Shown piece by piece: positions 52,769 through 63,359 of a stretch of 64,000 bases of DNA; positions within the stretch are counted from its first letter, which is position 1; every line of letters starts with the position of its first letter. The DNA comes from JAJVID01 sp963743425 (GTDB lineage Bacteria; Acidobacteriota; Blastocatellia; RBC074). The stretch is from NCBI GenBank assembly GCA_963743425.1, contig CAVUPU010000003.1:124001-188000 (forward strand). The letters are read 5' to 3'. Both the position numbers and the translations under genes were made by a program. The notes under the pieces were generated by a model that saw only the letters and a program-made list of their open reading frames with translations, was not told where the DNA came from and ran no database searches.

Positions 52769-53326
52769 TCACTTCTCGTTCCTACTCTCACGCAGCATAT
52801 TGCAAAACAACGCACCCTGCTCGATCGCGTCGTCCAGAGCCTTGTGCGTGTGCGGCAGGTCGTCGAACCATCTCTCCGGCATATTCCGTTTGACCGTATC
52901 GCGATAGTCCTTCTTCAACATCGCCATCGCGTAGGTCTTGATGTCGAGAGCGGAATGCGAGAAGGGGTTTTTGCCGGTGTACCGGTTCAGGTACCAGCAC
53001 ATGAACATAAAGTCGAAGGCCGCCGGATAGCCGACAAACACGGGTCTGCCAGGCAGGCGTTTCAACCAGGCGAGGTAATTTTTCATCGCCGTATCGGGCG
53101 ACTGAAGGTCTTCGCGGCAGGCTTTCCAGGCTTCGGGCTGAGTCTCCCACCAGGCTGTCGTCTTCGGATCGGCTATGGCGCCGGGCAGTGTTTCGAGGTT
53201 CGCGGTGAATGTGCTGATCAGAGTCTTGTCGGACAGGTATGCGGCCGAGCCGAAGCTGAGCATCGAGTTTACGCCGGGGATCGGCCCGTCGGTCTCTACA
53301 TCCGTGCTGACGTATATTTCACTCAT
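52769..53326 (-). CDS. DEDDh-family 3'-5' exonuclease
   Basis: 185 residues: STDVETDGPIPGVNSMLSFG at the start has the D9-x-E11 catalytic pair and the typical ETDG motif; FVGYPAAFDFMFMCWYL carries the second acidic motif and HTHKALDDAIEQGALF the third (H---D). Length and motifs fit RNase T-like or 3'-5' exoribonucleases rather than a polymerase epsilon chain. It lies upstream of the HicB-like gene on the same strand by about 150 nt. Confidence 0.85.
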   Translation of the reverse strand: MSEIYVSTDVETDGPIPGVNSMLSFGSAAYLSDKTLISTFTANLETLPGAIADPKTTAWWETQPEAWKACREDLQSPDTAMKNYLAWLKRLPGRPVFVGYPAAFDFMFMCWYLNRYTGKNPFSHSALDIKTYAMAMLKKDYRDTVKRNMPERWFDDLPHTHKALDDAIEQGALFCNMLRESRNEK

Positions 53327-53502
53327 CTATGCTTTCCCTGAGGCGACAGATCGTTGCTCGTTCCAATCCTTCACCTTTCGTGGCGTGTTCTTGTGCTGGA
53401 GTTCGCGGGATACAGCTTGAGGGATGATAATGGTTCCGAATATGTCAGCATAACGCTTCCCAGACGCATTAGGCAACGAGGAGGTCATGTTCGGCGTGAA
53501 CT

Positions 53503-55897
53503 TTACTCATCATCTTTACCCCAATTGGCCAGTTGCGCGAAAGGATTGTTGAACGCGACTTTCGCGGGGTTCTGCGGCTTCTTCTGATCGTCACGCCGCT
53601 TCTGATCTTTAGCTTGATTCGGCCCTCGGTTCTGTTGGCGATTTTGACCGCGATCCTGTCTGCGCTCCTGATTGGGCTGCGCCTGCTTTTCGGCGGGTTG
53701 TTTGCGGGCGCCGACGGCGTCGGTCTTCATCGTCAAGGCGATCTGGTTCTTCTCTAAATTGACCTCGATCACTCGCACCGTGACTCGGTCGCCGGGGCTG
53801 ACCACGTCGCGCGGGTCTTTGACGAAGCGGTCGCTGAGCCGCGAGATGTGAACCAGTCCGTCCTGGTGCACGCCGATGTCGACGAACGCGCCGAAATTGG
53901 TCACGTTGGTCACGATGCCGGGACAGGTCATTCCGGGCTTCAGGTCTTTAAGCTCGTGAATGTCTTCGCGGTAGGCGAAGGCCGAAAACTCTTCGCGCGG
54001 ATCGCGGCCCGGTTTGGCAAGCTCGGTGACGATGTCCGCGAAAGTGAATTCGCCGACTTCCGATTTGAACTCTTCAGACTGTTTGACCAATTCAAAACCC
54101 GGGCCGGTCAGGTCGGCCACGCTCTTGCCGAGCCTTTCGGCCAGCGCTTCGAGCGCCGGGTAGCGTTCGGGGTGTACGCCGGTGTTGTCGAGCGGGTGCT
54201 CGGCGTTCGGGATGCGCAGGAAGCCTGCGGATTGCTCGAACGCCTTTTTACTGAATCGCGGGATGTCGAGCAGTTGCAGGCGCGACGTGAAGAGACCGTT
54301 GGCCGCCCGATGCTCGACGATCTTTTTGGCTATCGCCGGGCCGATGCCCGAGACGTGTTCGAGCAGGTGATATGACGCGGTGTTGAGGTTCACTCCGACC
54401 GCGTTGACGCAGGAATCGACCACGAGGTCGAGCGATTTTTTGAGCGCAGGCTGCGAAACGTCGTGCTGGTACTGTCCCACGCCGATGCTCTTCGGATCGA
54501 TTTTTACAAGCTCGGCCAGCGGGTCTTGCAATCGGCGGGCGATGGAGATCGCGCCGCGCACGGTGACGTCGAGATCGGGGAACTCTTCGCGGGCGGCTGC
54601 GCTGGCGCTGTAAACGCTCGCGCCCGATTCGTTGACCATGACCACCGGAATATTCAGGTCCATCTCCTTCAACGCGTCGCGGATGAAGCTTTCGGTCTCG
54701 CGGCCCGCAGTGCCGTTGCCGACGGCGATGGCGCGCAGGTTGGCGTTTTGAGTGACCGCGCCGAGCATCCTCTTCGCGGTCTCCTGATCCGATTTCGATT
54801 GCAGGTAGATGACGTTGCTGGCGAGAAATTTCCCCGAATCGTCAATGACGGCCAGCTTGCAGCCGGTTCGCACGCCGGGATCGACGCCGAGCACGGCCTT
54901 CGATCCGAACGGCGCGGCGAGCAGCAGCTTCCTGACATTTTCGGCGAAGACCTTGATCGCCGCCTCGTCGGCCACTTCTTTCAACTCGCGGTGGACTTCG
55001 TTCTCGATGCTCTGGCATTACGTAGCCTTTCAACGCGAGCTTCGCGGCGCGCTTCAGGAGTTCGGCGCCGGGCGAATCGGGCGCCGAGCAGGCTTCGCTC
55101 TCGAATCGCGCGAGCAATGTTTCGTCATATGCCGCGTCTTCGGGCGCGCCTCCGATGGTCAGCGTCAATTCTTCTTCCATCCAGCCGCGCCGCATCGCCA
55201 GATAGCGGTGCGAGTTTTCGGGTTTGAGCAGCGACTGGATCGGCTCGTGATGATCGAAATAGCGTTCGTACTTGCTGTGCTCTTTCGCCTTTTCGGATTT
55301 GACGGATTTCGCGACGCCACGCTCAAAGACGGTCTTGCGCGTGAATTCGCGCAGCTCCTGAGTCTCGGCCAGACGTTCGGTCAGGATGTCCAGAGCGCCC
55401 GCGATCGCCGCCTCGGCGTCGTTGATGTTCTTTTCGGGGTTGTAGAAAGCCAGCGCGAAGACTTCGAGCGTCTGTCCCGGCTCCGGCGTGGCCAATCCGT
55501 GACCGCAATCCCAGATCCAGTCGGCGAACGGCTCGAGTCCAGCCTCTTTGGCGATGGTCGCCTTGGTTTTGCGCTTCTGTTTGTAAGGCAGATAGATGTC
55601 TTCGAGCGAATCGAGGTTGAAGGTCGAAAGGATTTTCTCTTTCAGCTCATCGGTCAGCTTGCCCTGACGTTCGATCTCTTCGACGATGAAGGTCTGGCGC
55701 TTGATGATCTCGTCCCATCGGTCTTTGGCGTCAATCACGTTCTGGATTGCTACCTCGTCGAGCGCGCCGGTCTGTTCTTTGCGGTAGCGGGCGATGAATG
55801 GGACTGTCCCGCCTTCTCCGGTCAGCGTGAGAACCGTGTTTGCTGAATTGATAGGGATGTTTGCGTGGGTTGATTGGAACCAGGTTTCAAAGGTCAT
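53503..55897 (-). pseudogene. tex: Tex-family RNA-binding transcription accessory protein, one frameshift
   Basis: Two frames together form about 795 residues, the usual Tex length plus a tail. The N-terminal part runs from MTFETWFQSTHANIPINSANTVLTLTGEGGTVPFIARYRKEQTGALDE to KLALKGYVMPEHRER; the frame changes near 55005 and resumes as QSIENEVHRELKEVADE, then KAVLGVDPGVRTGCKLAVIDD (YqgF/RNase-H-like), HHH repeats around NLNTASYHLLEHVSGIGPAIAKKIVEHRAANG, and an S1 domain (PGIVTNVTNFGAFVDIGVHQDGLVHISRLSD). The Gln/Asn/Arg-rich end (ERRQDRGQNRQQNRGPNQ) is an RNA-binding-like tail. Tex is broadly conserved, so a sequence error is more likely than gene loss. Confidence 0.85.
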
Positions 55898-55937
55898 AGT
55901 TGGTATTGCTTCGTCCGGATTTCAGAAGGGAGGGCTT

Positions 55938-56040
55938 CGGTCATCATTTCGGCCACCGAGACCAACCAGACAGAAAAATGTAAGACAGAAAAATGGCGTC
56001 TCTCATTTTTCTGTCTTACATTTTTCTGTCTGGTGGTCGA
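55938..56040. repeat. GACAGAAAAATG hairpin element, copy 2
   Basis: Perfect 30-nt arms (55966-55995 and 56004-56033) of GACAGAAAAATG words around an 8-nt loop, preceded by TCATCATTTCGGCCACCGAG, which is nearly the flank of copy 1 at 20511-20633. It lies in the 398-nt gap between divergent Tex and RND genes; the rest of the gap (56041-56295) shows no gene, only the presumed promoter of the pump. Confidence 0.9.
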
Positions 56041-56295
56041 ATTGACGCTGCCAAATTTCATGATGCGCGCAATTGTCTTAGAAGTTCTGTTCGATCCATG
56101 GCATATCTTATCAACATTGCAAGGACAGAGCGTAAACGATAATTCGGCAAAGTCAACCGCGCCAAGTTTCCTGCAACTCGCGTTCGGGCCGCGCCGTCCT
56201 TAGAATTGCCGGCGCGATCTTGTAAAATCAAGCCCGCGCCGGTTTTATATTCAACATTTTTTGAAGTTAGCAATAGATAGCTTGAGATCGCAATT

Positions 56296-59200
56296 ATGCA
56301 GAAGCTAGCGGAGATTTGCATTAAACGTCCGGTCTTTGCGGCGATGATTATCCTGGCGCTCGTCGTGGTCGGGGCGTCCAGTTATTTCAAACTCGGCGTG
56401 GACCGCTTTCCGGCGATTGACGTGCCGACGGTGACGGTGCGCGCCTCTCTGCCCGGCGCCTCGCCGGAGGAGGCCGAAGCCACGCTCGCCCAGATCGCTC
56501 GAAGAGGCCGTCAACACTGTCGAGGGTGTCGAACAGCTCCGCTCGGTTTCGAGCCAGGGCCGGACGTTCGTCATGGCGACTTTCGGTCTCGACCGCGACA
56601 TTGACGACGCGGCGCAGGATGTGCGCGACCGCGTGCAGGGCGTGACGCGGTTGTTCCCGCCCGGCACGGATCCGCCCATCGTGCAGAAATTCGACAACGA
56701 GCGGCAGGGGATCATGACGATCGCGCTCTCTTCAAACCGCTCGGTTCGCGAGTTGAGTGAGCTGGCCAACAACGTCGTCAGAAAACAGCTCGAACGGTCG
56801 AGCGGCGTGGGCGAGATCGGGGTCTGGGGTGGGGCGATCCGTTCGATCAACGTCTGGGTTGACGCCGACCGGCTCGCGGCCTACGGCATTCCGATTACCG
56901 ACGTGCGCAACGCCGTCGTGCGCCAGAACGCCGACGTGCCCGGAGGCAATGTCGACAGCGGGCGGCGCGAATTGACGCTGCGGACGATGGGTCGAGTCGT
57001 TGACCCGGGCTCTTTCAACGATCTGGTCATCAAGACCATCGGCGGCTCTCCGGTCCGCGTCCGCGACATCGGGTACGCCGAAGACGGCACGAAGGAGCAG
57101 CGGTCGCTTTCACGCCTGACAGACCTCACCTCGGCGGGCGACGATCCGAAGCGTCGCGCGGAGACCCCAAGCATCCCATCCGTGACCATCGAGGTGCGCC
57201 GCCAGGCGGGCGCCAATACCATGGCGGTCATCGAAGACGTGAAGAGGAACCTGGCGCGCGTCCAGTCGCAATTGCCCTCCGACGTCAAGCTCGAAATCAT
57301 CAACGACCAGTCGCGCTACATCAAAAGCGCGCTGAACGAGATCAACGTCCACTTGATCCTGGGCAGCATCCTGGCCTGTCTGGTGGTGATGCTGTTTATG
57401 CGCTCGTGGCGCTCGACGATCATCGCGGGCATCGCGATTCCGGCTTCGGTCATTTCGACTTTCGGAATGATGAAGGCGCTCGATTTCACGCTCAACAGCG
57501 TGACGATGCTGGCGCTGGTCCTGATGGTGGGCGTGGTCATTGACGACGCCATCGTCGTTCTGGAAAACATCTTCCGCTTCATCGAAGAGAAGAAGATGCA
57601 GCCGATGCAGGCCGCGAGGGAGGCCACGAAAGAGATAGGCCTGGCGGTGCTTGCGACGACGCTTTCTCTGGTCGTCATCTTCCTGCCGATTTCGTTTATG
57701 TCCTCGATCTCGGGCCGATTCCTCTACCAGTTCGGGATCACGGCGGCGGTGGCGATCCTGGTCTCGCTGCTGGTTTCGTTCACGCTGACGCCGACGATGA
57801 GCGCGCGGCTGATTCACGTTGACGACGCTCATCAGCATGGCGATTTGGCGGGATCGCGCCGCGGTTTTTACAGTTATATTGATCGCGCTTATACGTGGAT
57901 GCTCAAATTCGTCTTGCGGCATCGCTTTCTGGTCTGGGCTTGCGCGCTTATGGTGATGGCTTCGTCCATTCCGCTTTACGGTCTGGTCAAACAGGATTTC
58001 ATTCCCAGCAACGTTGACGAAGCGGAATTCAGCGTCAACCTTTCGGCGCCCGAAGGGACCAGCCTGGCTTCGATGAACGAGGCTTTGCAGGCGGTCGAGG
58101 CCGAATTGAAGCAGATGCCGGAGGCGCGGATATTGCTTGGGCCAGGCAGGCAGTTCGTTTATGGGATCGGTCAACAACGCCGAAATATACGTGCGCATCC
58201 CGCCGCATGAGGAGCGCACGATCAATCTCAAAAAGTTCTGGCGGGGATTGAAACGCGGCGAGCCGCTGGCCGTCTTCCGGGGCAACTATTCCGCGCGCGA
58301 CGTTCAACAGAAGGTGCGCCAGCGTCTGCGCAAATTCACCCACCTCCGCCCGGCGGTCCGCAATCCGCAAACCATCAACCTCGGCGGCGGAGGCTTCTCT
58401 GACATTGACTTCGTGCTGCGCGGCCCCGACCTGACGACACTGGTCAACTACGCCGGTCAACTGCGCGATCGCGCGCCGGAGCTCGGGCTGCTGGACGCTG
58501 ACGTGACGCTGAAACTCGACAAACCCGAACTGCGCGTCAACATCGATCGCGCGCGCGCCGCCGATCTCGGCGTTGATTCGACCGACATCGCCACGGCGCT
58601 CAGAATCATGGTCGGCGGAGATGAACGCGTCTCGCGCTTCCACGACGAGCAGATGAACGAGGATTACGACGTGCAGGTGCGATTGAAGCAGGGCGACCGC
58701 AACGACGCCGAAACGATCTCAAGGTTGTTCGTGCCGTCGTCGCGCGGCGGCCTTGTAAATCTGGAAAACCTGGTCAAGGTCGAACCGTCGAACACCTCGT
58801 CCAGAATTGACCGGCTCGATCGCCAGCGACAGGTCAGCTTGCGCGCGAACATCGCTCCGGGATACGCGCTCGCCGACCGCCTCGAAGCGTTGCGCGACGA
58901 GGCCGCGAAGATGAATATGCCGCCCGGTTATAACACCGCCATCTCAGGCCGTGCGCGCGAACTGGAACGCACGTTCACCGAATTCGTCGTCGCCTTCCTG
59001 CTCTCGATCGCGTTTATGTACATGATCCTGGCCTCGCAATTCGAGAGCGTCATCCACCCGGTTACGATTCTGCTCAGTCTGCCGCTGGCCGTGCCGTTCG
59101 CGCTTATATCGTTGTGGGCGATGGGTAACACGCTCAATCTCTATTCGGCGCTTGGCATCCTGGTGCTGTTCGGCGTGGTTAAGAAGAATGCGATCCTGCA

Positions 59201-59594
59201 GATCGATCATATGAACGGATTGCGCGCCAAAGGACTGTCGCGATACGACGCCATCATTCAGGCCAATCGCGACCGGTTGCGCCCGATTTTGATGACGACG
59301 CTGGCGCTGGTCGCGGGCATGCTGCCGCTGGCGCTGGGCACAGGCCCCGGAGCCGAAGAGCGCCGGACAATCGCCATCGTGGTTATCGGCGGGCAGTCCC
59401 TCTCGCTACTCCTGACGCTGTTAATGACTCCCGTGGCCTATTCGATCTTTGACGACATCGGCGCGTGGGCGCGCCGGCGGGCGTTCGCAAAACGACCAGC
59501 CCAGCCGGCGGAACCGGTCAAGGCTTCCGACCATCTCCCGCCTTCAGGCGATATTCCTGAAATCGGCGCGGCGCGTTCGGAGGCGGGGGACTGA
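56296..59594 (+). pseudogene. RND-family (HAE1/AcrB-like) efflux permease, two frameshifts
   Basis: Three frames form about 1,100 residues, normal for an RND permease. It begins MQKLAEICIKRPVFAAMIILALVVVGASSYFKLGVDRFPAIDVPTVTV (helix 1 and porter start). The frame changes near 56495 (before LEEAVNTVEGVEQLRSVSS) and near 58140 (QAGSSFMGSVNNAEIYVRI). Visible are the helix 2-4 motif LVLMVGVVIDDAIVVLENIFRFIEE with the paired Asp proton relay, and helices near the end (LGILVLFGVVKKNAILQIDHMN, MTTLALVAGMLPLALG). Such pumps export lipophilic compounds with a membrane-fusion protein, which is not in this window. The breaks may be sequence errors. Confidence 0.85.
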
Positions 59595-59755
59595 ATCGAA
59601 CAATTGGAATTTCGGCGAAGGAGCAGGATCGGCCCGGTGTTCCCACTTACGCCAGGCCGCGACCGCTCCCAAAAACATCAACAAGGCGCTTAGCCTTTCA
59701 GCCGAGCCCCATCGTTCCATAATCTGGAAACACAAGGGTTGCTTAGGGGAATTCC

Positions 59756-60217
59756 ATGCTGTTGATGCGTTTGAAACTGATTGAGCATGTGCAACTGAAA
59801 AAAGTTCCGAATACCAAACTATTCTCTTCGGGCAAAGTCTGGGGTGGTTTCACTCCTTATGAATTCCTTGCCGAAATGACCCCGTTTGACACAAACAAAA
59901 AAAATAGCAAAGCTGTTTACCGCTGCAACCTGAGCCTTGCGTCGGACGAGACGACCGATGAAATCACTTACTGGTACGTCATGCGGAAGCACAAACGCCG
60001 AGAGGCAGATGCAACACTCAAGGAGTTTATTTTGGATTTGAAAGTGAAAAGATGGGGCGTTGCCGAAGCTGCGAATAAGACAAAGACTCTCTTCGACGAC
60101 CAGAAGAGATATTGGGTCAGGTCTGCTTCACACGAGACCGGGCAGGATACGAAAGAAACTGTAGAGGGGATTCTGAAGAAAATACTGCTGGATATCATAA
60201 TTCAAAAGGAAATTTGA
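59756..60217 (+). CDS. Hypothetical protein, about 150 residues
   Basis: 153 residues, MLLMRLKLIEHVQLKKVPNTKLFSSGKVWGGFTPYEFLAEMTPFDTNKKNSKAVYRCNL, then TYWYVMRKHKRREADATLKEFILDLKVKRWGVAEAANKTKTLFDDQKRYWV and EGILKKILLDIIIQKEI. No family is recognised. It is lysine-rich and more AT-rich than its neighbours, with no signal peptide, which suggests a cytoplasmic protein of possibly foreign origin. TTAGGGGA upstream is a poor ribosome site. Confidence 0.5.
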   Translation: MLLMRLKLIEHVQLKKVPNTKLFSSGKVWGGFTPYEFLAEMTPFDTNKKNSKAVYRCNLSLASDETTDEITYWYVMRKHKRREADATLKEFILDLKVKRWGVAEAANKTKTLFDDQKRYWVRSASHETGQDTKETVEGILKKILLDIIIQKEI

Positions 60218-60251
60218 AGCAGCTCACAACACAAACCATTGGAGGGCGCCG

Positions 60252-61340
60252 ATGTCGCACGACATTTCGCATGACTATTCACGCCGCTTGTTTCTTCGTG
60301 GCCTGGGCGCGGGCGTCACCGCTTCAGCCGTCGCGCCGTATCTCTTTTCGGCCTATGCCCGAACGCGAAAGACCGATCCGATCATCCTCGGCGCGGGCAA
60401 TCACCGGTACGAATGGATTCGCGGATGGGGCAAGTTGCCAGAAGGCATGCAATTCGGCAGCACTCACGGCGCCGTGCAGGTTGATTCGCAGAATCGCGTC
60501 TATTTCAACACCGACACTGAGAACGCGATCATCGTTTTCGATCAGGACGGCAAGTTCATCAAATCGTTCGGCAAGGAATGGAAAGCAGACAAGGAAGGCA
60601 ATGGCACGCACGGAATGCTGATTCGCAAGGAGGGCCGGCAGGAGTTCATTTACCTGACCAACCTCTTCCGCCACGAATTCGCCAAACTGACGATTGACGG
60701 CGAGGTCGTCTGGGTGAAGGGCTATCCTGAAAAATCCGGAATCTACCAGGACAAAAATCAGTTCCGTCCGACCGGCATCGCCGTCGCGTCGAACGCGGAT
60801 TTTTATGTCACCGACGGCTACGGCGCGAACTACATTCACCGCTACAACGCCAAAGGCGAGTACGTCAATTCGTGGGGCGGCAAGGCCAGCAAAGAGAACC
60901 CGAAAGAGGACGGGAAGTTCAACACTCCGCACGCGATCATCATCGATACGCGGGGCAGGGAACCGCTTGTCCTGGTCACTGACCGCGCCAATCACCGCTT
61001 GCAGTGGTTTTCGCTCGAAGGCAAGCACGTCAAAACGCTCGACGGGACCGAGAACGATCAACTCCGATTGCCCGCCACACTCCACATTCGCGGGAACGAC
61101 CTGGCGATCGGCGATCTGGGCGGCCGCGTGACGGTCCTCGACAAAGAGAACAAATTGATTACGCATCTGGGCGATCAGGCGGACGCCAAGAAGCGCGCGA
61201 CCAACAAGCTTCCGCGTGAGCAATGGCTCGACGGCATCTTCGTCTCGCCGCACGGCGTCTGCTGGGACAAACAGGGCAACCTCTATGTCGAAGAGTGGAT
61301 GGCCGTCGGAAGAATTGTTAAGTTGAAACGCCTGAAGTAG
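60252..61340 (+). CDS. Tat-exported six-bladed NHL-repeat beta-propeller protein
   Basis: 362 residues. It starts MSHDISHDYSRRLFLRGLGAGVTASAVAPYLFSAYA, with the twin-arginine motif SRRLFLRG at residues 10-17 and a following hydrophobic stretch, so it is probably exported folded. The rest is a beta-propeller of the NHL/6-bladed type: VQVDSQNRVYFNTDTENAIIVFDQDGKFIKSFG, IAVASNADFYVTDGYGANYIHRYNAKGEYVNSWG, LVLVTDRANHRLQWFSLEGKHVKTLDG, GVCWDKQGNLYVEEWMAVGRIVKLKRLK. No catalytic residues are evident; it may be a scaffold or enzyme. GGAGG precedes the start. Confidence 0.85.
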   Translation: MSHDISHDYSRRLFLRGLGAGVTASAVAPYLFSAYARTRKTDPIILGAGNHRYEWIRGWGKLPEGMQFGSTHGAVQVDSQNRVYFNTDTENAIIVFDQDGKFIKSFGKEWKADKEGNGTHGMLIRKEGRQEFIYLTNLFRHEFAKLTIDGEVVWVKGYPEKSGIYQDKNQFRPTGIAVASNADFYVTDGYGANYIHRYNAKGEYVNSWGGKASKENPKEDGKFNTPHAIIIDTRGREPLVLVTDRANHRLQWFSLEGKHVKTLDGTENDQLRLPATLHIRGNDLAIGDLGGRVTVLDKENKLITHLGDQADAKKRATNKLPREQWLDGIFVSPHGVCWDKQGNLYVEEWMAVGRIVKLKRLK

Positions 61341-61360
61341 AAGCGCCGAAACAATGAAAT

Positions 61361-61436
61361 TCAACCACGAAGAAACGAAGAGCACGAAGATTTTTTCAGT
61401 TCTTTCTTCGTGCTCTTCGTTTCTTCGTGGTTGAGT
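61361..61436. repeat. CCACGAAG word hairpin, perfect 30-bp arms
   Basis: TCAACCACGAAGAAACGAAG with GCACGAAGA (61361-61390) faces its exact complement ending at 61436, with a loop of about 12-16 nt (around TTTTTTCAGT). It lies between the NHL gene stop (61340) and the hydrolase start (61453), where it could act as a terminator. A single arm of the same word is at 28641-28660. Confidence 0.85.
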
Positions 61437-61452
61437 TTTTGAGGAGATAGTA

Positions 61453-63329
61453 ATGTTGAAAATTTTTGCCTCGCCGCGCAGAGCGAGATTCCACCACATC
61501 ATTTTGACCGCGGCGTTATTGGCTTTGATCGCTCCTTTCAGCCGGACGCAGGCCACACAACAACCATCACAATCCGGCGAGGCGAAATTCGAGGCCATTG
61601 AAGCGATGGTCCCGATGCGCGACGGGGTCAAACTCCACACGGTGATCTGCGCGCCGAAGGATGTTACTGAGCCGCTTCCGATACTCTTGCAACGCACCCC
61701 GTACGGCGCAAGCGCGAGGATGCGCCGCAACTGCCGATGATCTACAAAGAGTTGGTCGCGGACGGCTACATCTTCGTGTTTCAAGATATTCGCGGGATGA
61801 ACGGTTCCGAAGGCGAATTCAGAATGAACCGCCCACCGCGTGACAAGAGCGACCCGAAATCGGTTGACGAATCCAGCGACACTTACGACGCGATTGAGTG
61901 GCTGGTCAAGAACGTCAAGAACAACAACGGGCGCGTGGGCGTTTTCGGCGTGTCGTATCCGGGATGGCTGGCCGCTGTTCCGCTGCTCGAACCGCATCCG
62001 GCGTTGAAGGCTCTGTCGCCGCAGGCCGCGATGAACGACACATGGCTCGGTGACGACTTCTTTCATCAGGGCGCCTTTCGGCTGAGTTACGGCTATGAGT
62101 ACGTCTATGGTGTGGAAGGCGCAAACAACAGCAGGGATCCGAAGTTCGACAGGTACGACGTGTTCGAGTGGTATCTGAAGGCGGGCGCGCTGTCGAACTT
62201 CCTCAAACCCACGCTGCCGACATGGAAGGATTTCATTGAGCACCCATCATTCGACAGTTTCTGGCAGGCGCGTTCGGCTTCGCATTATCTGAAAGACCCC
62301 GTCGTGCCGACGCTGCACGTCATAGGTTGGTTCGATCAGGAGGATTTCTACGGCCCGGTGAAGACTTACGTCGCGCTGGAGAAGAACGACAAGCGGAAGA
62401 ACAATTATGTGGTCATCGGCCCCTGGAATCACGGCGGTTGGCGAGGCGGCGACGGCGACAAGCTCGGCAATATCGAATTCAAAAACGCGACAGGCGTTTA
62501 CTTCCGCGAAAAGATCGAAGCGCCCTGGTTCGCCTATCACCTCAAAGGCAAAGGCGCGCTCGATCAGCCCGAAGCCGTTACGTTCCAGACCGGCAGCAAT
62601 GAGTGGAAGACTTACGGTCAGTGGCCGCCCGTCAACACCACCACTGAACGCAAGCTCTACTTCCACGCCAACGGCAAACTCTCTTTCGACTCGCCAACAG
62701 ACACAAGTGAGAAAGCTTTTGATATCTACGTCTCCGACCCTGCCAATCCCATGCCTTATCGCCAACGGCCGATTGAGCGAACCTATTCGAGAGGCTCCGG
62801 CTGGCGCACATGGCTGATGGAAGACCAGCGTTTCGCCAGCAATCGCCCCGACGTGTTGACCTGGGAGACTGAAGTATTGACCGACGACATCACTGTGTCA
62901 GGCGAGATCATCGCGCAACTCTTCGCATCGACTTCGGGCACGGACAGCGACTGGGTCGTCAAGTTGATCGACGTCTACCCGCAGGAGTGGCCCGACAATC
63001 ACAAAATGGGCGGCTATCAGTTCATGGTCGCCGGAGAAGTGTTGCGCGGCAGGTATCACAAAGGCTTCGATAAGCCCGAACCGTTGATCCCCGGCAAGGT
63101 GACTGAGTTCAATATCGATCTCGTTCACAAGGACCACTGCTTCAAGAAGGGGCACAAGATCATGGTTCAGGTACAGAGCGCGTGGTTCCCGGTGATTGAT
63201 CGCAATCCGCAGAAATATGTCGAGAATATCTTCAAGGCGAAGGATTCGGATTACATCGCCGCGACACAGCGTGTCTACAGATCGAAGTCACACGCTTCGG
63301 GCGTTAAGTTGCCGGTTGTAACACGGTGA
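61453..63329 (+). pseudogene. CocE/NonD-family alpha/beta-hydrolase, secreted, one frameshift
   Basis: Two frames form about 625 residues, a usual size for CocE/X-Pro-dipeptidyl-peptidase-like hydrolases. It starts MLKIFASPRRARFHHIILTAALLALIAPFSRTQA (signal peptide), continues AMVPMRDGVKLHTVICAPKDVTEPLPILLQRTPYG; the frame changes near 61720 and resumes MIYKELVADGYIFVFQDIRGMNGSEGEF. Catalytic Ser is in GRVGVFGVSYPGWLAAV, the His in VVIGPWNHGGWRGG, and an Asp in LHVIGWFDQED. The C-terminal jelly-roll (TDSDWVVKLIDVYPQEW ... KGHKIMVQVQSAWFPVIDRNPQ) is typical. It cleaves amide or ester bonds; substrate unknown. Probably functional if the break is an error. Confidence 0.82.
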
Positions 63330-63359
63330 AGGCGCTCGGATTTCTACGGATGCGCAGGA

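Noticed and set aside
57110..58285. Minus-strand frame of 391 codons inside the RND permease
   Set aside because: Arg/His/Gln-rich composition typical of antisense to a membrane-protein gene.
60324..62243. Long open frame of 639 codons on the minus strand over the NHL and hydrolase genes
   Set aside because: It is the mirror of real plus-strand genes with strong motifs; its translation has no domain and spans an intergenic hairpin.
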